Assembly: GCA_900541835.1 (NCBI GenBank)
Contig: UQLL01000035.1
Span: forward strand, 1-14,991
Origin: an uncultured Porphyromonadaceae bacterium
Lineage (GTDB): Bacteria > Bacteroidota > Bacteroidia > Bacteroidales > Muribaculaceae
Direction: 5' to 3'
Length of the DNA: 14,991 bases
Shown piece by piece: positions 1 through 6,860 of the stretch. Position numbers and translations under genes: made by a program. Numbering within the stretch: position 1 is the first letter of the stretch; each line of letters starts with the position of its first letter. The notes below the pieces were generated by a model that saw nothing but the letters and a program-made list of their open reading frames with translations, had not been told where the DNA came from and searched no databases.

Positions 1-77
1 ACAAAATATGGGGGGATTCAGAACGATATTTTGCACTTCGTTATTGAATCTTCATGTTTTATAACATATGGTTACAC

Positions 78-113
78 AAAACGGGTGCGGAACTTGTGCA
101 CCACACCCGTTTT
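78..113 (-). terminator. Rho-independent terminator of the B12 operon
   Basis: A perfect 10-bp inverted repeat (78-87 with 104-113) has arms AAAACGGGTG and CACCCGTTTT around a 16-nt loop. It lies 16 bp beyond the stop codon of the last gene of the B12 operon. Runs of A and T flank both arms, so it could work in both directions; the longer T run is on the plus strand. Positions 1-77 to its left are A/T-rich and I see no gene or clear promoter in them. Confidence 0.75.
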
Positions 114-129
114 TTGACATTTGGCATTG

Positions 130-1254
130 TCAGACAAGGATCTTGAAGGTCTGTCCGGCGGCGCGGAGCAGGTAGGCGCCGGGGGTGAGTCCGTTCAGGT
201 CGTAGGTGGCGTAGCCGGGCTGTATGGCCAGGGTGCGCACGTGGCGTCCTTGCAGGTCGTAGAGGTCGGCGCTCAGGGGAACGTCAGTGCCGTTGTCGAG
301 CTGGAGCTGCCCGGCGGTAACGCCCAGCAGGCGAAGGGTATTCCCGGACTCGATGCCGGAGATTCCGGCGTACTCGGGGTGCAGGTCCTCGGCGCCGATG
401 ATTTCCGTGGATGTCTCGCCCAGCCACCCGCACGTCTGGTTGACGCCGGTGTGGACTTTGATGAAATGCACCTTGTCGAGATGCACGGGGTTGCCCTGGG
501 CGTCCACTGCCCAGTCGAGCTTGAAGCCGGGGTCCTCTCCGTTGGGACGGTTGTCGACGTATCCCCAGTCGAGGAAGCGGAGGAACCAGTTGCCTCCCTC
601 TTCCCGGATGGCGTTGTGGCCAAGGCGGGTACCGCGAAAGGTCAGCGTGTTGCCCTCGGCCCAGCCGGGCCAGTAGTCCTGCCGGTGGAACTGGTTCCGT
701 TCCACGTAGCCCATTGGGTCGGCGGGGTCGTTGCTGGTCCATCGGATGTAGGTGGAGTCGGGTTCGGTGCCGGAGGGCTTGTAGTAGGTGATCTCGTAGT
801 TATGGAAGGTAGTGGACTTGGAATAGTCACTGCCGGCGAGCTCGTACCAGGCGTCGTCGGGGATGCCGTTGCCGTTGGCGTCGTAGCTGACCATGACGAT
901 TCCGGGCTCGGCGGAGCCGCCGTCGTCGCGGCCGGAGGCGGCGAAGGCGTTGCCGTAGATCTTGAGGTCATACTCTCCCGGCTTGTTGGCCACGGCGTGG
1001 TCGAAGCCGAAGACGATATAGCCGCCGTAGGCGCCCAGGCATACCATGGAGCCGCGGGCCTGACCGGCCAGGTACTCCTTGCACTTGGCGTTCATGCTGG
1101 CCTGCGTGTCGCCGTTCTCGTACTCGGGAATGGTGTTGGTGAACTGTCCGGGGGCCGGCATGAAGTCGTAGACCTCGGAGATGTAGGGGCTGTTGGCCAG
1201 AGCCGTTGTGCCCAGGCAGAGGAGGGAGGCGAGTAGGGAGATATGCTTTTTCAT
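130..1254 (-). CDS. Secreted cell-surface protein of the B12 operon with type IX-like sorting tail
   Basis: This 374-aa protein begins with a signal peptide (about residues 1-20, cleavage after ALA). The body has a conserved-looking region around SAEPGIVMV (114-122), followed by an acidic loop DANGNGIPDD (125-134) that resembles a calcium-binding dockerin or EF-hand loop. The last ~47 residues (LYDLQGRHVRTL ... GAYLLRAAGQTFKILV) match the style of the Por/type IX secretion C-terminal sorting domain. The start at 1254 is chosen because its ATG lies 1 nt after the stop of the BtuG-like gene, which suggests translational coupling, and because a signal peptide follows at once; the open frame continues upstream to 1440 but without such a sequence. 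I recall proteins of this kind beside btuB/btuG genes in Bacteroidales. A role in capturing or presenting corrinoids outside the cell is inferred from context; no binding residues are known to me. Confidence 0.8.
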   Translation of the reverse strand: MKKHISLLASLLCLGTTALANSPYISEVYDFMPAPGQFTNTIPEYENGDTQASMNAKCKEYLAGQARGSMVCLGAYGGYIVFGFDHAVANKPGEYDLKIYGNAFAASGRDDGGSAEPGIVMVSYDANGNGIPDDAWYELAGSDYSKSTTFHNYEITYYKPSGTEPDSTYIRWTSNDPADPMGYVERNQFHRQDYWPGWAEGNTLTFRGTRLGHNAIREEGGNWFLRFLDWGYVDNRPNGEDPGFKLDWAVDAQGNPVHLDKVHFIKVHTGVNQTCGWLGETSTEIIGAEDLHPEYAGISGIESGNTLRLLGVTAGQLQLDNGTDVPLSADLYDLQGRHVRTLAIQPGYATYDLNGLTPGAYLLRAAGQTFKILV

Positions 1255-1255
1255 G

Positions 1256-2431
1256 TCATTTCTGGATTGTGGCGTAGAAGGCGAAGTGTGCGGGGATGTC
1301 ACCGGTGCGCTGGCGCCAGCGCTGGGTGCCGTCGGGGCGCAGGCAGTAGAGCCAGCCGGGGGTGACGTAGTTGCCGGCGTCGGTGATGTAGATGTCGCCG
1401 CTGACGGGGTTGACGGACAGTCCGTATGGCTTCTTGACAAGGGCCATGACGTCGGGAGCCACGAAGCCGGCGCTGACTTGCCGGCGGGTGGCGGTGTTGA
1501 CGATGGCAGTCGATGCCTCGTCGCTCATGGAGACGTTGCTCCAGGCCGTGGCGATGATGTAGAGGGAGTCGCCGTGCAGGGTCATGGCCGACACGGGCGT
1601 GTCGATGGAGTCGGTCACGGCGTCCGCCTTTGGGTCGTAGCAGTAGAGCTTGGAGCTGACGCCGTAGTAGTCGCCCCGGCTGGAGACCCACACGTTGCCG
1701 TGGCTGTCGGAGAGCACCTGGTTGAGGTTGATGGCCACCGGCACGCGCTTGACTTCGGTGAAGGTGGCTATGTCGATGACGCTCAGCGTGTTCTCATAGT
1801 TGGGCACCATGTAGCCGCCGGAGTTGGCTACATAGATTTTGTCGCCGCACACGGCCAGGCCGTCCGGCTGATAGCCCACCGTGCAGCGCCCGACCTCGCG
1901 CAGCGTGGCGGTGTCGATTTTCGCCACGAAGCCTTTTTGCTTGTAGTCGGGGGTAATTTCCACGGGACCGGCGTAGGAGGTGACGTAGGCATAGCCCTTG
2001 TGGAAGGCGATGCTTCGGCAGTTGGGAATGTCGATCTGGCCCAGGCGCACGGCGTCGGAGGCACGCATCACCTCCACCTTGTTGGAGCAGTTTATGACGG
2101 CCCAGAGCTTGGAACCGTAGATGGCGAGGTCGTTGCCGACGTCGCCCATCTCCATGGGCTGGGTGGGGTTGGCGGCGGAGTAGATGTTGCGGGTGTAGAC
2201 GCCGGTGGCGAAGTCCATGTAGTCGAGGGTGGCTTTGTTGGTGCCCATGTTGCCCTCGTTGAGCAGGTAGAAGCCGTGCAGGACGTAGCCGTCCTCACCG
2301 GGCTGCGGCACGGCCGGGTCCTGCACCTGCCCCGGCTCCGGTGTCGGGATGGGGTCGTCGTCGCGGCAGCCCGTCAGCAGCGACAGGAATGCGGCGCCGC
2401 ACATCAGTAAGCTGAGTAAATGTCTTTTCAT
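1256..2431 (-). CDS. btuG: BtuG-like surface lipoprotein, corrinoid-binding beta-propeller
   Basis: This 391-aa lipoprotein has a type II signal peptide with lipobox LLTGC (Cys22). The CRDDDP sequence after it fits the acidic export signal that sends Bacteroidetes lipoproteins to the cell surface. The mature part has repeated strand motifs of a YncE/DUF5074-type beta-propeller (for example NDLAIYGSKLWAVI, PDGLAVCGDKIYVAN, NPVSGDIYITDAG). In Bacteroides thetaiotaomicron, BtuG proteins of this size and fold bind cobalamin extremely tightly and pass it to BtuB. The gene lies 21 bp after btuB and directly before the third operon gene, under the same cobalamin riboswitch, which supports the assignment. 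The start is preceded by an A/T-rich stretch rather than a Shine-Dalgarno site, as usual in this phylum. Propeller proteins of this family also have other ligands, so the name rests largely on context. Confidence 0.85.
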   Translation of the reverse strand: MKRHLLSLLMCGAAFLSLLTGCRDDDPIPTPEPGQVQDPAVPQPGEDGYVLHGFYLLNEGNMGTNKATLDYMDFATGVYTRNIYSAANPTQPMEMGDVGNDLAIYGSKLWAVINCSNKVEVMRASDAVRLGQIDIPNCRSIAFHKGYAYVTSYAGPVEITPDYKQKGFVAKIDTATLREVGRCTVGYQPDGLAVCGDKIYVANSGGYMVPNYENTLSVIDIATFTEVKRVPVAINLNQVLSDSHGNVWVSSRGDYYGVSSKLYCYDPKADAVTDSIDTPVSAMTLHGDSLYIIATAWSNVSMSDEASTAIVNTATRRQVSAGFVAPDVMALVKKPYGLSVNPVSGDIYITDAGNYVTPGWLYCLRPDGTQRWRQRTGDIPAHFAFYATIQK

Positions 2432-2452
2432 CGGTGTCGTTATTTTAATTTT

Positions 2453-4651
2453 TCAGATGTCCCATTGGAGTATCACCTTGAAGTTGCGGCCCGGCATTGG
2501 ATAGTTGAGGATCACTTCGTATTGCTGGTTGAAGAGGTTGTTGACCTCCACGGATGCCTTGAAGGCTGACTTGCCGACGAGGAAACGGTAGCTCAGGGCC
2601 AGGTCGGAGGTGTACCACGGCTGCTCGTAGTTGACGGGGATGTTGGAGGAGTTGTGGTAGCGCTCGCCGACGTAGATGAATGAGTAATTGAGCTGCAGGC
2701 CGCGCCAGGCGCCTTGCAGTGTGGCCGAGCCGGAGTGGCGCGGGATGTAGGCGATCTGTCCCTTGTACGTCCCCTCGGGGCCGATGTTGTCGTGCGGGTC
2801 GGAGTAGTCCATGGCCCGCTGGAAGGTGTAGGAGCCTCGGGCGTTGAGGCTCACACCGCCAGGCAGCGAGAACTCGCACTGCGCCGTCAGGTCCAGGCCC
2901 CAGATGCGCACCTTGCCGATGTTCATCATCATCCATCGGTATTGCCCGGTGCCCTTGGGCACGGCTATGATTTTGTCGCTGATGCGGTTGTGGTATCCGT
3001 CGGCGCTCAGCGACAGGCCATCCACCCACGGCGACGAGAAGGTAAGGTCGTAGTTGACACCTATATTATATTGTGTGGCGTACTCTGGCTTGAGGTCGAC
3101 GTTGCCTATGTCGGTGTAGTAGAGGTCGTTGAAGGTGGGCATACGGAAGGTGCGCTTGTAGAATGCGCGCAGCGACGGCCCGCGGTCCACGCCGGGGCGC
3201 CAGCTCAGGAACATGGCCGGTGTCCAGCGTGTCAGGCTCCGGGTGCGGTGGCCCAGCGTCTCGCCGTTGTTGACGATTGACGACCGGTCCGAAACGTGGC
3301 TGAACAGCAGCGAGCCTTGCGCCTTGAGGGGGCCGCGCCGCCAGGCCGTGGCCAGGGCCGCCAGGGCCGTGTGCCGGACCGGCTTGGCGAAGTTCACCAG
3401 GCTCGCCGTCATGTGGTTCCATTGGTAGTCCACGCTTAGGTCCGCCTCCCATCCGGGCAGGATGGTGTAGCAGTTGGCCGACGAGATGTAGAGCTCGTCC
3501 TGGTGGAACTTGTTGTCGAGGTACATGAGCGTGGTGTCGGGGTTGAGGTAGCGCATGTAGTCGCGGGCGTACTTGGCGTTGATGCGCGTCTCGTAGCTGC
3601 CGAAGCGGCGCTGCCAGCTCCCCTGCGCGAAGAAGTTGCGGTCCCACTGCTTCTGCGAGTTCTTGAAGACGTTGTTGACGATGGCGCCGGGGATGCCGCG
3701 GTCCGAGTCGTAGTAGTAGAGCTTGCCGTACCAGTGTGAGTTGGTGACGCGTCCGAATAGTCCTGCCTCCACGCGTAGGGCGTGGATCTGGCCGTTGCGG
3801 CGCGTGGCGGTGGTGTCCCAGGCCACGGAGCCGTCGGGCATCTTCTTGCTCAATGTGAACTTGTAGCGACCGTTGGCGTAGGTGTATTCGGAGTTGAGCG
3901 ACAGCGAGACGGCATCGGAGAGCTTCTGCTCGATGCGGAAGCTGGGATTGGCCAACCCGAAGGAGCCTGTGCGGAAGGTGACGTTGAGGTTGGTGCGCTT
4001 GCCCGGTGCGAACGACGGGTGCTTGGTGGTGATGTACACGGTACCGGCGTTGCCGAAGTCCTTGGCGCCCTGGAAGACGTTGCTCTTCTGGCCGTTGTAG
4101 AGGGTGATGGACTCGATGTTGTCCAGTGAATAGCGGCCGAGGTCGATCTGGCCGTTCTGGGCGTTGCCGAGCTGTATGCCGTCGTAGAAGATGCCCATGT
4201 GGTTTGTGCCCATGGAGCGGATGTCGAGGGTCTTGACGCCGCCCACGCCGCCGTAGTCCTTTAGCTGGACGCCGGCGAAGTATCGGATGGCGTCGGCCAC
4301 GGAGTGCGAGTTGAGTCCCTGCAGTTGCTCGCCGCTGAGCGTCTGCGAGGGGATGACCTCGCGGTTGAGGTTGCGCTCGCCGTATACCACCACTTCGCCC
4401 AAGTGCCGGTTGAATGCCGAATCCGCCGGGGTCGAATCCGCATTCTGCGAACCGCGAGCCGCCACCTGTAAGGACGCACCCTGGTGCGTCCGCAAACTGT
4501 CGGCCGCCGTGTCTCCGGGACTGAGTGACGAAACGTGTGAGTTGCCGCCCCATGCCACTGCACCGACACATATATACATAACAATCACCCACAGCGCATA
4601 TTCGCGCTGCGGACGCCCTGTCGGTCTCTTGTTGCTTGCTGTCTGGCTCAT
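2453..4651 (-). CDS. btuB: TonB-dependent outer-membrane cobalamin receptor BtuB
   Basis: This 732-aa protein has a hydrophobic signal segment (about residues 19-35), a low-complexity Ser/Ala/Thr linker, a TonB-box-like GEVVVYG (85-91), a plug domain (about 95-210; SVADAIRYFAGVQLKDYG, IRSMGTN, FYDGIQLG, GNAGTVYITT) and a 22-strand-type barrel ending in FKVILQWDI. It would import cobalamin across the outer membrane with TonB energy. The cobalamin riboswitch immediately upstream and the BtuG-like gene 21 bp downstream make a corrinoid substrate very likely. The start at 4651 is the first ATG after the riboswitch in this frame; a second ATG at codon 25 (MYICVGAVAWGG) would leave a shorter signal peptide. 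Residues 53-62 of the linker are encoded by a perfect palindrome that may be an inserted element. Confidence 0.9.
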   Translation of the reverse strand: MSQTASNKRPTGRPQREYALWVIVMYICVGAVAWGGNSHVSSLSPGDTAADSLRTHQGASLQVAARGSQNADSTPADSAFNRHLGEVVVYGERNLNREVIPSQTLSGEQLQGLNSHSVADAIRYFAGVQLKDYGGVGGVKTLDIRSMGTNHMGIFYDGIQLGNAQNGQIDLGRYSLDNIESITLYNGQKSNVFQGAKDFGNAGTVYITTKHPSFAPGKRTNLNVTFRTGSFGLANPSFRIEQKLSDAVSLSLNSEYTYANGRYKFTLSKKMPDGSVAWDTTATRRNGQIHALRVEAGLFGRVTNSHWYGKLYYYDSDRGIPGAIVNNVFKNSQKQWDRNFFAQGSWQRRFGSYETRINAKYARDYMRYLNPDTTLMYLDNKFHQDELYISSANCYTILPGWEADLSVDYQWNHMTASLVNFAKPVRHTALAALATAWRRGPLKAQGSLLFSHVSDRSSIVNNGETLGHRTRSLTRWTPAMFLSWRPGVDRGPSLRAFYKRTFRMPTFNDLYYTDIGNVDLKPEYATQYNIGVNYDLTFSSPWVDGLSLSADGYHNRISDKIIAVPKGTGQYRWMMMNIGKVRIWGLDLTAQCEFSLPGGVSLNARGSYTFQRAMDYSDPHDNIGPEGTYKGQIAYIPRHSGSATLQGAWRGLQLNYSFIYVGERYHNSSNIPVNYEQPWYTSDLALSYRFLVGKSAFKASVEVNNLFNQQYEVILNYPMPGRNFKVILQWDI
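4472..4491. repeat. Perfect palindrome inside the btuB N-terminal linker
   Basis: GGACGCACC and GGTGCGTCC form a 9-bp perfect inverted repeat with a 2-nt centre. It lies in the coding region for the disordered linker between the signal peptide and TonB box of btuB, and it is read in frame as part of LRTHQGASLQ. It looks like a dispersed palindromic element, but I find no second copy in this window. Confidence 0.6.
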
Positions 4652-4652
4652 G

Positions 4653-4679
4653 TCAGCGATCCTGGTGCACGAGAATCAT
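4653..4679 (-). CDS. Possible 8-codon leader ORF (MILVHQDR) coupled to btuB
   Basis: An ATG at 4679-4677 opens a reading frame of eight codons that stops with TGA at 4655-4653. One nucleotide separates this stop from the btuB ATG. The same stop-N-ATG spacing joins the second and third genes of the operon. The ORF lies between the aptamer and btuB, so it could couple translation to the riboswitch. It may also be chance: eight open codons are common in random sequence. Confidence 0.25.
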   Translation of the reverse strand: MILVHQDR

Positions 4680-4690
4680 TTACTGTCTAT

Positions 4691-4707
4691 GGAGCCATCA
4701 TGGCTCC
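4691..4707 (-). promoter_or_regulatory. Expression-platform hairpin after the cobalamin aptamer
   Basis: The transcript reads GGAGCCAUGAUGGCUCC, a perfect palindrome able to form a 6-bp stem with a 5-nt loop. It lies 6 nt past the P1 stem of the aptamer and 40 nt before the btuB start. No T run follows, so it is not a classical terminator. It more likely takes part in translational control or in a loop interaction with the aptamer. It contains two consecutive AUG codons that open a four-codon frame (AUG AUG GCU CCA UAG, 4701-4687). Confidence 0.5.
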
Positions 4708-4713
4708 CACCCG

Positions 4714-4886
4714 GACATGCAACGGATATTCCGACTCCGCGGCTCCGCTATGCCATCCTTCCCGGCCCGATGGACCAGTGGACTGCCCCCACGGTCACTG
4801 CGACCCGGGGCACGCGGCACGCTTCTTAGCCTGCGTCACGGCAGCGGCCCTGTCCGGGATTCGCACCCGGTTCCCCGCTGCATGCC
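4714..4886 (-). ncRNA. Cobalamin riboswitch aptamer
   Basis: Read on the minus strand, the region begins with a closing stem, GGCATGCA (4886-4879), that pairs with TGCATGTC (4721-4714), with one G-U pair. Within it are the core signatures of the cobalamin riboswitch in the right order: GGGAACCGGGTGCGAATCCC, CAGGGCCGCTGCCGTGA, CCACTGG, CCGGGAAGG, and a B12-box-like GAGTCGGAATATCCG. Adenosylcobalamin or a related corrinoid would bind here and reduce expression of the btuB operon that follows. The promoter lies just upstream at 4898-4929. The B12 box departs from the classical consensus (GTCGGAATATCC where AGCCAGGAGACC is usual) but keeps its pairing partners. Confidence 0.93.
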
Positions 4887-4897
4887 TTTTTGCGCCG

Positions 4898-4929
4898 CAA
4901 AGTTACTACTTTCCCACCACACCGCCAAA
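4898..4929 (-). promoter_or_regulatory. Bacteroidetes-type promoter of the B12 operon
   Basis: On the minus strand, TTTG (4929-4926) and TAACTTTG (4905-4898) are separated by 20 bp. This matches the Bacteroidetes sigma-ABfr consensus (TTTG, 19-21 bp, TAnnTTTG). Transcription would start near 4892, just before the riboswitch closing stem. Confidence 0.85.
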
Positions 4930-5024
4930 TCCTTCGTCGAGGTCGGGGTCAGGGCAGGGAAATAAATCGGGACGGCCTCCCGGTCGCCCCGATCAAAACA
5001 GTCTCGTAATTGTCTGTGAAGAGG

Positions 5025-5095
5025 TTGTCTTACCAAGATTCGAACTTGGACAGGCAGAACCAAAATCTGCAGTGCTACCATTACACCATAAGACA
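5025..5095 (-). tRNA. tRNA-Gln (anticodon TTG)
   Basis: The minus strand folds into a complete cloverleaf. The acceptor stem is TGTCTTA with TAAGACA, the anticodon stem is GCAGA with TCTGC around loop TTTTGGT (anticodon TTG, reading CAA), and the T arm is CCAAG-TTCGAAT-CTTGG. The discriminator base is A and no CCA is encoded. The start with T rather than G at position 1 is usual for glutamine tRNAs. It has its own promoter at 5161-5192 and lies divergent to a glutamine synthetase-family gene. Confidence 0.95.
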
Positions 5096-5160
5096 AGGGT
5101 GCCCCGGGAACAAAACCCATTTCATCAAGGAGAGATAACCAAAAATTCCCGAAGGCGATG

Positions 5161-5192
5161 CAAAGGTACGGCCTTTTGGCGTAACCACCAAA
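5161..5192 (-). promoter_or_regulatory. Promoter of tRNA-Gln
   Basis: On the minus strand, TTTG (5192-5189) is followed after 20 bp by TACCTTTG (5168-5161), a full match to the Bacteroidetes consensus. Transcription would start near 5155, giving a leader of about 60 nt before the mature tRNA. Confidence 0.85.
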
Positions 5193-5227
5193 TTTTTTGC
5201 CCGATTTTTTATTTTTCTCCCCGGAAG

Positions 5228-5260
5228 TTTGCCCGGTACGGATTTTTTTGACTAAGTTTG
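5228..5260 (+). promoter_or_regulatory. Promoter of the glutamine synthetase-family gene
   Basis: TTTG (5228-5231) and TAAGTTTG (5253-5260) are 21 bp apart. Transcription would start near 5266, giving an untranslated leader of about 80 nt before the ATG at 5348. The upstream elements of this promoter and the tRNA-Gln promoter are only 35 bp apart, back to back. Confidence 0.8.
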
Positions 5261-5347
5261 CACACTTTTTCCCCTCTCCTCGGCGGACGCCCCCAAAGGC
5301 GCCCCGGTCAACCTTGAAAACCTTTAAAATCTATAACCGAAAGAAAC

Positions 5348-6853
5348 ATGTCGAAACCCAACTACAGCTTGTGCGCCAACGCAGTGGTGCGTTATTTGCA
5401 GAAGCCGGCGGAGACCATCACCCGCGAGGATCTCATGCGCTTTGCCACCGAGAACGGCATCCGCATGGTCAACTTCATGTACCCGGCCGAGGATGGCCGC
5501 CTAAAGACCCTCAATTTCGTCATCAACTCCGAGGAGTATCTGCAGACAATCCTTACTTTCGGCGAGCGCGTGGACGGCTCAAGCCTCTTCCCGTCGTCGA
5601 TCGAGGCCGGCAACAGCGACCTTTACGTGGTGCCCCGCTACGCCACCGCCTTCGTAGACCCCTTTGCCGAGATTCCCACCCTGAGCATGCTCGCCTCCTT
5701 CTTCGACAAGGAGGGCGCCCCCCTGGACTCGGCACCCGACCAGACCCTGCGCCGCGCATGTCGCGCGTTCACCGAGAGCACCGGCATGGAGTTCTACGCC
5801 ATGGGAGAGCTCGAGTACTACGTCGTGGCCGAGGACGACAACCTCTACCAGGCCACCGACCAGAAGGGCTACCACGAGTCGTCGCCCTTCGCACACTTCA
5901 ACCAGTTCCGCTGCCGCTGCATGGACCTCATCGCCCAGGCCGGCGGGCAGATCAAGTACGGCCACGCCGAGGTCGGCAACTTCGCCGCCGACGGCAAGAT
6001 CTTCGAGCAGAACGAGATCGAGTTCCTGCCCATCCCCGCCGTGCAGGCCGCCGACAACCTCATGATCGCCAAGTGGATTATCCGCACCCTCGGCGCACAG
6101 CTCGGCTATGATGTCACCTTCGCGCCCAAGATCACCACCGGCAAGGCCGGCTCCGGCCTCCACATCCACTTCAAGATCATGCAGGATGGCCGCAACCTCA
6201 TGGTCGCCGACGGCCGCATCAGCGACGTTGCCCGCCGCGCCATCGCCGGCATCCTGGAATACGCCCCGGCCATCACCGCCATGGGCAACAAGGTGCCCAC
6301 CTCCTATCTGCGCCTGGTGCCCCACCAGGAGGCCCCGACGAGCGTCTGCTGGGGCGACCGCAACCGCTCCGTGCTCGTGCGTGTGCCTCTTGGCTGGACC
6401 GGTGAGGGCGACATGTGCCGCGAGGCCAACCCGCAGCAGGGCGCCACGACCGGCGAGTGTCCCGAACGCCAGACCGTAGAGCTCCGCAGTGGCGACGGTT
6501 CCGCCGATGTCTACGAGCTCATGGCAGCCATCGCCGTAGGCGCACGCAAGGGGCTCGAGGACCCCAAGGCTCTCGAGAAGGCCGACGCCACCTACGTCAA
6601 CGTCAACATCCACAGTGAGGCCGGCCGTGAAAAGCTCGCCACCCTCAAGGGCCTCCCCGACTCCTGCATGGCCTCCGCCGACGCTCTCGAGCAGGCACGC
6701 TGCGCCTTCCAGGAGAAGGACGTCTTCTCGCCCCGCCTCATCGACGGCATCCTGCGCTCGCTGCGTAGCTACGACGACGCCGACCTGCGTGCCGACATCG
6801 CCGCCGACCCCGAGCTTCAGAGCCGCCTTGTGGCACGCTTCTGGCACCGCTAA
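5348..6853 (+). CDS. glnA: Glutamine synthetase family protein (type I-like)
   Basis: This 501-aa protein has the N-terminal beta-grasp part (about 1-110) and the catalytic domain of the glutamine synthetase family. Metal- and glutamate-binding motifs are seen in order: GELEYYV (153-159), EVGNF (208-212), QNEIEF (221-226), GSGLHIHF (268-275), NRSVLVRVP (339-347) and VELRSGDGSADVY (377-389). The enzyme would join glutamate and ammonia to form glutamine using ATP in the cytoplasm. It departs from classical GSI: the usual RFPDP-type sequence is replaced by LRSGDG, and the region where enteric GSI carries the adenylylated Tyr reads VNVNIHS, so adenylylation control seems absent. Bacteroidales usually also carry a larger GSIII, so this may be a secondary or specialised ligase. 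It is followed after 7 bp by an E1-like gene. The start is the first ATG after the promoter, preceded by an A-rich stretch. Confidence 0.85.
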   Translation: MSKPNYSLCANAVVRYLQKPAETITREDLMRFATENGIRMVNFMYPAEDGRLKTLNFVINSEEYLQTILTFGERVDGSSLFPSSIEAGNSDLYVVPRYATAFVDPFAEIPTLSMLASFFDKEGAPLDSAPDQTLRRACRAFTESTGMEFYAMGELEYYVVAEDDNLYQATDQKGYHESSPFAHFNQFRCRCMDLIAQAGGQIKYGHAEVGNFAADGKIFEQNEIEFLPIPAVQAADNLMIAKWIIRTLGAQLGYDVTFAPKITTGKAGSGLHIHFKIMQDGRNLMVADGRISDVARRAIAGILEYAPAITAMGNKVPTSYLRLVPHQEAPTSVCWGDRNRSVLVRVPLGWTGEGDMCREANPQQGATTGECPERQTVELRSGDGSADVYELMAAIAVGARKGLEDPKALEKADATYVNVNIHSEAGREKLATLKGLPDSCMASADALEQARCAFQEKDVFSPRLIDGILRSLRSYDDADLRADIAADPELQSRLVARFWHR

Positions 6854-6860
6854 GCAACAG

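Noticed and set aside
121..1236. Long plus-strand open frame opposite the third B12 operon gene, and similar frames opposite btuG (1193-2410)
   Set aside because: They are rich in Gly/Val/Ala, as expected from antisense reading of GC-rich codons, and lack domains. The minus-strand proteins have signal peptides and clear families.
5579..6847. Long minus-strand open frame opposite the glutamine synthetase-family gene
   Set aside because: It is a composition shadow with no recognisable motif, whereas the plus strand carries all synthetase motifs.
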